Shown here: positions 9,958-17,671 of the stretch, one piece after another
How positions within the stretch are numbered: the first letter of the stretch is position 1
Layout: each line of letters starts with the position of its first letter
NCBI GenBank assembly: GCA_900155495.1
Contig: FTLJ01000519.1
Coordinates: 1-18,655 of the forward strand
Origin: Porogramme epimiltina
Lineage: Eukaryota; Basidiomycota; Agaricomycetes; Polyporales; Polyporaceae
Direction of reading: 5' to 3'
Length of the DNA: 18,655 nt
Notes under the pieces: model-generated
What the model was told of the DNA's origin: nothing
What the model saw: the letters and a program-made list of their open reading frames with translations, nothing else
The model's database searches: none
Translations under genes and position numbers: made by a program

Positions 9958-10330
9958 TTACATAACTTCTGCCCGCCGTGGATTTTGGTGATGCATATCT
10001 GTACTTCGAAGGTCCGCCGCGAGGTCGAGGTCGAGCTTGTCGGTAGTGCCGTTGATTCTTTTGATCGAGCGACACAGAAGAGAGAACGTGTACTGTGCAG
10101 AGTGCTTCTGGAGTGACGGGAGGGCATGCTGGGCCTCTGAGGGAGTCAAGGTCGGGCGAGGGAGCGTCGTGTAGATGGCTATCCGTGGCTCTAGAGAAGG
10201 CTGCAGAAAGGCGTCATGGTGCCCGTCTAGCGCCCTCCTGCCAATCGTATTTGGAGGGTGGCGATTGGCCAGGCTTGCCCCGCTCAGAGCGCGTCGACCG
10301 GTGCGGTCACTGAAGTCAGGAGCACGGGCT
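9958..10330 (-). promoter_or_regulatory. Duplicated divergent promoter-like element with 5' end of an unknown minus-strand gene (copy C)
   Basis: Similar to 15040-15410. Shared blocks include gatcgagcgacacagaag, the tagcgccctcctg segment followed by tatttggaggg, and gcgattggccaggctt. On the minus strand these give GGCCAATCGC (a CCAAT box), then an A/T-rich CAAATA(C/T)(G/A)AT stretch, then about 200 nt later TTCGAAG and a short open frame (ITKIHGGQK here, MTKPHGRRK in copy D). I read this as a promoter plus the first codons of a divergent gene whose body is missing. Conservation of the element is seen directly; the promoter role is inferred. The divergent gene is unidentified. Confidence 0.45.
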
Positions 10331-10449
10331 GCTGCCGGCGTCTCTCCCGGCTCTGCCATCCCCTCGTGCTGCTCTCAAAGGCCCTCCCTCCTGTCTCGTG
10401 CGCGCTATCCACACACGGCCCTTCGAGAGCCCTTCACGAACCTAGCCTC

Positions 10450-12500
10450 AGATCCCGACTGCCCTCATCGGCCATGCAACGAGCAAGCTCCCCCTGGTCC
10501 TCATCGACGACGCCCCAGACGACCTCTCGGAGCGACTACTGATCATGAGCCTTATATATGCTATGTCTCTCATTGGTGCGTGCACTCTGTACGGTACTTC
10601 CGCCATACAACCCTGAGCTTACACTCTCCTCCGCGTAGCTGTGTCCTTCCCGACACTCACGGCGACATTTGGGTCAACACAAGTCCCCAGCCTCTTCTTG
10701 GTGAGCAAACGCTTCGGCACGGGGGTCATTCTCTCGACCGCCTTCGTCCGTCTCCTTTAGGATGCATTCAAGGCTCTTCTGGACCCAGTGGTCAACAAGA
10801 CTTGGAAAGTGAGGCATCGGGCAGGTCTAATGATGTACGTCCTTGTCGATCTCCCCCTCGCAACGATTCTTACCTCTTCTCGGTCAGTCTGGGGCCTTTT
10901 CTATGCACGTTTCTCATACGGTGTGATTTTGTATCGTATTCTCCCTGTCATCCTCCCCTCATACCCTTCTCCAGATATCTCGACTGCATATGTCGACCGC
11001 GTCTACTTATATCCACCCTTGCCTTCAACACCAACTGCCTCCGCTACTTCTTCGTCTGCCTCGTCGATCCAGATGCAACATGACCCCTCCCCCGCACCTC
11101 GACTCCCCATTCTTGTCGAGAGCCCCAACGGGACCACCTCGCGCGCACCCTCCGAGGCCTCCCCACTCAACGGCACCTCCGCCTCATACGGCGCGACCGC
11201 GCACCACGCCCGCCATGCACACCACGCGCGCACGTACCCCCACACACCGAGACGCGCAGCGACGCTCCCAAGCTCAGCAATAACGCCACCTACTCCGAGC
11301 GATGCGTTCTTCTCCGGGGGTCCCCACCGGCGCGCGCCGCGCACATGCAGCACCACTCGTGCGGCCCGCGCAGGCGGTCGTGGGTAGCCTGTGACCGGGC
11401 GCGCGCATCCGCGGCGGGTGCGAGGGTGCGGGCCGCGCAGTGTCGGTATACCACGCGCACTCGCACCATCACCAGCAAACCCACCAGGAGCGCGCGCACA
11501 CGGATGGTGGACCTCGAGGATGCGCGGGTGTGCGCGCAGGTGGCGGTCGTGAAGGCGCGCGAGGGGCATAAGTGCGGCGAAGGGGCCAGGGCCGGGATCG
11601 GGGCCAGGACCGAGATGGAGGGGGGTGGGGAGGGGAACGGGGCGTGCTGCGGGTGGACAGGGGCACGGCCATGGGCACGGACACGCGCATTTGGACATGC
11701 GGAGATGAATGGGCAGGACGCGCCGCGGGCGACTCGGACTCGGACGAGTCTGCGCGCGGGGGCAGGGATCAGATGCGGACGAGTGCGGGGAGGAGGAGGA
11801 GGAGGTGACGAAAGTCGGGCGGCGGAGGCAGACTATCTGGATCCTGGTACGTCCTTGCTTTCTCTTCACCGCCTCAGAGACCATTTGGGATGCTGAGCTG
11901 TGCGTGCGGGACAACGACGACAGGTGCTGCGAAGGGGGATCGTGATCCACTCGCTCGTCATCGGCCTCACGCTGTTCATCACGACCGGGTCCGAGTTCAA
12001 CGTTCAGTGTGACCCTCTCTCGTTCCCCAGCTGCGCGCTGATGCTCACCGCCGCGCCTTGCATACAGCGTCTCTCATCGCCGTGATCGTCTTCCACCAGC
12101 TCTTCGAGGGCCTCTCGCTCGGAATTCGCCTCGCGGGCCTCCCCGACAAGCACCATAGCGGAGGACGGCCGTGCGCGCTGAAGCTGCTCTTCGCGGTCAC
12201 GTTTGCCCCGACGACTTCCCTTGGGATCTGCATCGGGCTCGCCATGCTCGGCGGACTGAGGACGCGAGGACATGCGTGTCTCCCCTCCTCGTTTTCACTG
12301 TCGCGGCACTACAGCTAATGTTCCCCTTTCCCCACTCTCAGCCCCCGTTTGCTAGCCTGCAACTTTGTAATGGACGCGCTCCCGTGGCGGAGCGCGATTA
12401 GCTGGTAGGCGCGCGGCGGGCGGCTTTGTGATGGACATGCGCCTTTGGCAGAGCCCGGCGGTCGCGCTCGTGAGCCTCCTGCTCGGCGCGGTGCACACTC
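10450..12500 (+). pseudogene. ZIP-family metal transporter, most complete copy (C)
   Basis: The only copy with exon 1. A frame without ATG reads LVLIDDAPDDLSERLLIM then SLIYAMSLI (TM1) and ends at a GTGCGT donor at about 10575. The next exon (from 10640) gives VSFPTLTATFGSTQ, then SKRFGTGVILSTAFVRLL and a TAG at 10759-10761 where copy B has CAG (HVLQDAF). The His-rich loop (HHARHAHHARTYPH, about 11200) is present. The TM4 exon (IVIHSLVIGLTLFITTGSEF, about 11938-11998) and TM5 exon (FHQLFEGLSLGIRLAGLPDK, about 12092) keep the family's metal-site His and Glu. The last exon is rearranged, with two versions of the FVMD segment (12366 and 12426) followed by LVSLLLGAV. The stop, the missing start codon and the scrambled end indicate a pseudogene. 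Confidence 0.8.
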
Positions 12501-12502
12501 AG

Positions 12503-13126
12503 CTAGCAGCGAGGGGACTACTTACAGTGGTCCCTGAGCGACGCTGGTCACTGCAGAAGACGTTGTGTCGAAGTACGCTACGTGGGAGCCGGCTGTACTC
12601 TTCTGCAGGTAAGTAGTTTCCTACTTCGTATCTTGATCAAATTATAACACACGTCCTTGCAGAATATTCAAACTCCACTCCTCTGGGCGATCAACAGGGT
12701 CAGGAAGCTGCCGACGTACCTGCTTGAACGAGCTGTGATCATTGGAGACGCGGTAAGCTTTCGCCACTCGTTAATGGCTTCCATTTCTACCGGAGCTGAC
12801 TTTCGTCGCATATACACCCACAGGCGCCCGCTATAACGACATTCCAAGCCGCCGCCGCCGCCATCGAGGTGCGTCTCTTCCTCTCATTCCGCCTCGACCG
12901 GACCATTGTTCGTGAGCCCGACACACGGCGATGAACCGACATGACCAATACATCCTCGCAAGCGTTCTCACCCACCCCGACATGGACCTTGCCCACCTCC
13001 TCGCCGTGCTCAATCACCGTAGACCGGAAGCGCGCGCTGGAGATGGTGAACAAGATGTTCGCCTCTTCGGTGCAGCAAAGGGACGGAGGGCTGCCTATGT
13101 TGAGTATTCACTTGCGTTATCATTGA
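12503..13126 (+). pseudogene. FAD-dependent monooxygenase (salicylate hydroxylase-like), 3' fragment, copy C
   Basis: Starts abruptly after the ZIP end. The first exon piece holds tacagtggtccctg and ends at a GTAAGT donor (about 12609). The next exon (from 12662) reads NIQTPLLWAINRVRKLPTY and ends in IIGDA with an intact GD motif, donor GTAAGC at 12752. The following exon reads APAITTFQAAAAAIE where the family has AHAMTP-type sequence, so His and Met are replaced. The exon from about 12943 gives DQYILASVLTHPDMDLAHLL and then jumps, by an internal deletion at about 13018, from the middle of the C-terminal domain to the last segment (KRALEMVNKMFASS, out of frame). The original terminal frame would stop at 13124-13126. 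A pseudogene by deletion. Confidence 0.7.
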
Positions 13127-13340
13127 TGGACTAGAAGCATCGTCGGCCACGATTGTCCATAGGCGGGAGCGTTGTTTGTTTTGACTGATTCGGTATTAGT
13201 GTATGTAGTAGCATGACAATGCCATATTCCTCCATTTGCTCCCCAACAACCGAACGTCTCGCTGGTTTTCTCATTTAAAGGTTTCACAAATCACAGCGGC
13301 TACCGTCTAGAAATCAAACACACCCGGTCCTCCCCACGCC

Positions 13341-13348
13341 TTATAATC
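13341..13348 (+). promoter_or_regulatory. Possible TATA box of the secreted-protein gene
   Basis: ttataatc lies about 130 nt upstream of the proposed ATG at 13473, just beyond the right edge of duplicated block C. The distance and sequence suit a TATA box, but there is no further support. Confidence 0.3.
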
Positions 13349-13472
13349 AATAGGAGCTGCCGCTTGTGAGTTCGCCGCACCGCTCGTCCGACTCCCACCA
13401 AAGCTCATATCTTCCTGCGTCTGGGTGTTTCAGGCTGTGTGGCATACCTTCCATTCCCGCCTCTGCTTCGAA

Positions 13473-14141
13473 ATGTTCGCGCTGTGCTTCGCTATTACCG
13501 CCCCTGCTGCAGCGTCTTCCTTGGCCGCGTTCCCCACCGAACGAGGTGGTGGCCCCAGCTGCGCAAACCTTGGCAGCATTGGCTTTATGAACTCGGGTCC
13601 GTTCACTCTCATTGCGTTCGACAGCGCTGGTAACAATATGCCGCTCGTGTTTCGCGAGGAGAGCGTGCTCGACGGCAGCGACGTCATCTCGGTGCCTGTG
13701 TCGAAACCGAGTGTACGTCGAAGGAATCTGACATTTGAACGAACTGTTGATGCAGACAGGTTCCTCAGGCAACGCCAATCCATTCTCTACCCTGTCCCTA
13801 CAGGACCGTCGCCTCATTCCAATGACAATGAACGAAACGGGTGCACGCGGCAATAACGTAGTCGACGGCGTGCTGATTTCGTTCGTCACCGGAAGCGACG
13901 TCGACCCCGCTGCGGATGCTCAAGCGTGCTGTGGCGCTGTACGTGTGATACGTCCTCCGGAAACTGTATTTGTCTAACATATGCTCCGATACAGAACGTT
14001 AACGGCACGATCACGCCACTCCTTGCCGTAGACTCGGTCATGGCCTCTTTGCAACTCTGCCTTGATGGTGACTCCAACAGCGTCATCTTCAGGCCAGAAA
14101 CTCATGGTTGCGAGCCTATTGAGATTCAGGTTGTCTCCTGA
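13473..14141 (+). CDS. Small secreted Cys-containing protein, function unknown, 3 exons
   Basis: I do not recognise the family. Exons 13473-13712, 13756-13938 and 13995-14141 join in phase 0 and give 189 aa. Both introns (43 and 56 nt) have GTACGT donors, CAG acceptors and branch-like ctgac/ctaac sequences. Residues 1-19 (MFALCFAITAPAAASSLAA) look like a secretion signal; an in-frame start at 13425 would put 16 polar residues in front and is less likely. The mature part has Cys at 30, 138, 139, 163 and 180 and N-glycosylation sequons at 106 (NET) and 144 (NGT), consistent with passage through the secretory pathway. It is unbroken, unlike its neighbours, and lies where the WD40 gene sits in blocks A and D. 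The gene model is well supported by phase agreement; expression is unknown. Confidence 0.7.
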
Positions 14142-15037
14142 GGGCTACTTGTTTACTCTCACGTATTGAACGGCGTACTGCTAGTTAATGTGTATGCTAG
14201 GATGGATCTAGACGTGATCTGTTCTTATTGGATGATTATTCTAGGACACTGACACTCCTACCATACACCCGTACACCTATGATGCCTAGGAATAATTGTC
14301 GGATGCTGATTATTTTGCTCTTTTGTTTAGCGCATGGCTGGGCATATGCACTCAAGCGTGCCAGACGGGATTTTTAGGTGTGCGTTAGACCTCAAACGTC
14401 GCATTAATATAATGTCGTACGAAAGTTGTGTTGGTAAACATATCGACGTAGTGGATAGTACAAGGGTGTATGCTATGTTCTGCATGAATTCTACGAGTAC
14501 CGTCTTGGAAGTGGTTCGAATGCCATAAGCCATCCAGTGCCAGCTTATGCGATGTATTCCATGGAAACGAAATGCATATACATACCTCACTTCCCGGGTC
14601 GAAGACCAGGGACAGTATGCCCCGGCACTTCCGCGGGACCACGCCGCAGGCCGAGCACCAGCCGCCACAGCGCGCGCCGCGGACCCTCCGACACCTGCGC
14701 TCCGAGCGAGCACGAGTAGCGCGTCATCAAACGCAGGCATACTAGATGGCGAGCGGGAGCTTGGGTTCGAGCGTGCGGGGAGGTGGAAAGAGACACATAC
14801 ACCGTTCCTTCAGCCCGCGGGAACGCAAAACAGTCCAGTCCCACCGACAAGGGACACGGCGGCCGAAGATAAGCCCGGGCTCAAGAACACTAGGCCCGAC
14901 GCCGCCTTGTAGAACACAGGCCTTGTAGCTGATTGTGTATCTACCGGGCGCGCCAGGAAGCGTTTGTGTCAGTTTGGATCAAGATTGAAGGAGGAAGGGA
15001 GAGGATACGACCTCAGCTCACCCTGGTTCAAACTTCA
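14142..15037. other. Unassigned region between secreted-protein gene and block D
   Basis: The first 200 bases are A/T-richer and presumably 3' UTR. From about 14590 to 14900 the GC content rises sharply. On the minus strand one frame reads PRKCRGILSLVFDPGSE and ends exactly at a good donor (GTATGT, 14591 down to 14586), and another, upstream at about 14910-14815, reads SGLVFLSPGLSSAAVSLVGG before a stop. This may be a decayed minus-strand gene, but the frames do not join and I recognise no family. Confidence 0.35.
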
Positions 15038-15039
15038 GA

Positions 15040-15410
15040 TAACACTTAGCTTCCGCCGGCCGTGGGGTTTGGTCATGTTCATCTGAACTTCGAAGGTGTC
15101 GGTCCGAGCGAGGTCGGGCCTGCTGCGGGGAGCGCCGTTCGAAGAGGTTGAGGGATTGATCGGATCGAGCGACACAGAAGTGAGAGCGTGCATCAAGTAG
15201 AGTACCTCTCGGGCGGCGGGAGGGCGTGCTGTGCCTCTGAGCGAGCCAAGGCCAAAAGAGGGACCGTCTCGTCGATGGTCGTCGGTCGCTCGAGGGACCA
15301 GAAGGCCAAGGAGCGGCATGCCCGTTTAGCGCCCTCCTGGCGATTATATTTGGAGGGCTGCGATTGGCCAGGCTTACCCCGCCCTCCCAGCGGCCGCCCT
15401 CGCCTCAGCC
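15040..15410 (-). promoter_or_regulatory. Duplicated divergent promoter-like element with 5' end of an unknown minus-strand gene (copy D)
   Basis: Counterpart of 9958-10330. On the minus strand it has GGCCAATCGC (CCAAT box) and CAAATATAAT about 15 nt further on (around 15345-15353), then about 270 nt later a short open frame containing MNMTKPHGRRK. In this copy the element is joined at about 15411 directly to the middle of the ZIP His-rich loop, so whatever it drove on the plus side has been deleted. The promoter role is inference from the CCAAT/TATA-like order and its conservation. Confidence 0.45.
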
Positions 15411-15411
15411 T

Positions 15412-16493
15412 CCTCAGTCCTCGCTCAACGGTGCCTCCGCCTCGTATGGCGCGATCGCCCACCTGCACAACCACTAATCCTACCACGCGCACACGTACCC
15501 CCACATACCCAGGCGGGCGGCGACGCTCCCAAGCGCGGTAGCAGCGCCTAGCCCGGTCCCGGGCGACACGTCCTTCCCTACTGACGCGGACATGGGCATG
15601 CGCATCTAGACATGGAGCGCTGGATGGGTGAGATGCGCGGCGCGGGTGAGTCGGAAGCGGGCGCGCACGGGGACGACTGATATGCGGACGAGGAGTGCAG
15701 GGGGGCCTGTGGTGGACAAGGCGAGGAAGGTCGGGCGGCGGAGGCAGATCGTCGGGATCCTGGTGCGTCGCTGCGCTGCCCTGCATTGCTTCAGGGAGCA
15801 TCCGGGGGCTGAGCTGCGCGCGGGGGACAACGACAACAGGTGCTGCAAATGGGATCATGATCCACTCGCTCGTCATCGGGCTCACGCTGTCCATCACGAC
15901 CGGGTCCGAGTTCAGTGCGTCCCTTTCCCCGCCTCCCTTCTCCCTCTTGCTGCGCGCGTATGCTCACCGCGCACCCCGCACACAGCGTCGCTAGTCGCCG
16001 CGATCGTCTTCCACTAACTCTTCGAGGGTCTCTCGCTCTGGATTCGCATCACAGGCCTCCCCGACAACCACCACGGCACCCGCGCGCTGAAGCTGCTCCT
16101 CGCGGTGACGTTCGCGACGACGACGCCGCTCGGATCGCCCTCGGGCTCACCACCCTCGGCTGCGCGAGGACGCGAGGACGTGAAGACGCGAGGACGTGCG
16201 TATCTCCCCTCCCCGTTTTCGCTGTTAAGGTACTATAGCTAACGCCCCCTCCCCTCCCCCGCTGTTCGCCCCCTGCGCCTCGTGCAGCGCACCTGGTGCT
16301 CCTGCAGGGTGTGATTTCCACGGTGCTGGCAGAGATGCTCATCTACGCGGCGTGCGTGGAGATGCTCGCGGGCGACTTCGTCATGGACGCCCACCTGTGG
16401 CGGATCGCGGTTAGGCGGGCGCTCGTGAACCTCCTGCTCGGCGTCGCCTCGATTGCGGTATATTGTCCGCATTGGACACGCACCTGGTGGTGA
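15412..16493 (+). pseudogene. ZIP-family metal transporter, internally deleted copy D
   Basis: Begins in the His-rich loop (SSLNGASASYGAIAHLHNH, then TAA at about 15476) because TM1-TM3 are deleted. A second deletion brings the loop to GHAHLDMERWM (about 15596-15628), with another stop (TGA) near 15678. The TM4 exon (IMIHSLVIGLTLSITTGSEF, about 15854) is intact, and the TM5 exon has FH-stop-LFEG at about 16013 where copy C has FHQLFEG. The last exon is the best preserved of the four copies (GVISTVLAEMLIYAACVEML, then LLLGVASIAVYC) and ends at TGA 16491-16493, which probably marks the natural end of the transporter. The monooxygenase fragment begins within a few bases of that stop. Confidence 0.8.
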
Positions 16494-17316
16494 GAGGGCT
16501 ACCTACAGTGGTCCCTGGGCGACGCCAGTCACTGCAGAAGAGGTTGTGTCGGAATCCACTACGTGCAGCCGGCAGTTCCGGCTCTTCTGAAGGTAAGGAA
16601 CTTTCTGCTGCGTATCCTGATGCAAGTATAACGCGCGTCTTTGCAGAATATTCAAAACCCACTCCTCTGGGCGATTAACAAGGTCAGGAAACTGCCGACG
16701 TATGTGCATGAACGAGTCACGAGCATTGGGGTCGCGGTGAGCTTTCACCGGATGGCAGTGACTTTTATTCCTGCTCGCGCTGACTGTGTCCGAGTCACGT
16801 ATATTACTCCTACAGGCGCACGCTATGACGCCATTCGAAGCCGCCGCCACCAGCGCCGCCATCGAGGTGACGGTCTGCGCCTCCTATACCGGACCATTGA
16901 TCATGCGTCCGGGGCGCCGCGCCGAATCCATAGGACGGCTTCACCCTCGCGAGCGTCCTCTCTCACCCCGACATTGATGCCGCCCGCTTCCCCGCCGCGC
17001 TCAACACCTTCGACGAAAGCCGCCGCCCGTTCGCCCAGGGCGTGCAGCGCGCCTCCGACGAGAACGGAGACCTGTTCCAGCACCACCGTGTCGGGTGGGA
17101 GAACACCACGCCCGCTGAGAGCGCCGCGGGCGCGTTCCCACCGGAGTGGCCCGCGGTGGTGGCGCAGAGGCTGGAAGAGGAGGGCGAATGGACGCTGACG
17201 GCTGGGAGCATCACTGCTGACAGGAACGGATGCTGGAGATGGTGGGCAAGGTGCTCGCCTCTTCGAAGCAGCAGGACGTCGACGGAGCGCCGCCGACGTT
17301 GAGTGTTCACGTGTAG
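16494..17316 (+). pseudogene. FAD-dependent monooxygenase (salicylate hydroxylase-like), 3' fragment, copy D
   Basis: The best preserved of three remnants. The first piece reads RATYSGPWATPVTAEEVV, then shifts frame before its donor (about 16591). The next exon (from 16647) reads NIQNPLLWAINKVRKLPTY and ends in IGVA, so the GD motif Asp is Val. After the intron comes AHAMTPFEAAATSAAIE (about 16816-16866), the conserved FAD-site segment of this family. The exon from 16931 reads DGFTLASVLSHPDID, then FDESRRPFAQGVQRASDENG, and continues open for about 90 residues. At about 17224 a 1-base loss relative to the expected DRKRxLEMV frame shifts the tail; the original frame resumes and ends at TAG 17314-17316. 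The N-terminal Rossmann half with GxGxxG is not present anywhere in the window. Confidence 0.75.
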
Positions 17317-17671
17317 CATCATATATGAACTAGTATCAGCCACGCCCCTTCGCAGACGAGAGCGTCGTTTGTTCGGGAACTTGTTGACTGACTTGGTGTC
17401 AACTGTATGTACAGTAGTAGTATGACGTTCCATTTCCACCTCAACATTCGAATGCTAAGCCGAGCCTCTCATTGAAACAGTTTGCATAAATCGTGGCGAT
17501 CACTGTAGAAACGAAACACACCTCACAACGGGCACTCAACGCTAGAAAAAATGCGTGAAACACGAGGAAGGTAAAATTCTTTTCATCACCTTGCCTTCTC
17601 GGAACGATACATCTATTGAAGAGCGTGGGGAAGAATACAGATCGGAAATGCGTAACATGACCTAGAATGAG
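17317..17671. other. Duplicated convergent 3' flank (block D)
   Basis: Counterpart of 1588-1945 and without coding sequence. Shared strings include gttgactgacttggtgtcaa, gaatgctaagc and acagatcggaaatgcgta, in the same order. It shows that the duplication spans intergenic DNA and so was segmental. Confidence 0.65.

Larger units (their letters stand above)
9958..13330. repeat. Duplicated block C (promoter element + ZIP + monooxygenase + 3' flank)
   Basis: The left part matches 15040-15410, the ZIP part matches blocks A, B and D, and the monooxygenase and its 3' flank match A and D. The last shared motif is ccgtctagaaa at about 13303. Beyond it the sequence is the unrelated secreted-protein gene rather than the WD40 gene found after A and D, so the right breakpoint lies near 13330. 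Confidence 0.7.

Noticed and set aside
10175..11083. Plus-strand open frame (302 aa) at the start of ZIP copy C
   Set aside because: Out of frame with the conserved transporter sequence (LVLIDDAPDDL, GTGVILSTAF); contains its intron; no recognisable motif.
11003..11950. Long minus-strand open frame (315 aa) opposite ZIP copy C
   Set aside because: Same kind of antisense shadow; no domain, and the similarity to the copy B antisense frame follows from the ZIP duplication.
15193..15897. Minus-strand open frame (234 aa) across the promoter element and ZIP copy D
   Set aside because: Spans a clear deletion junction between two unrelated parts, so it is a chance frame.
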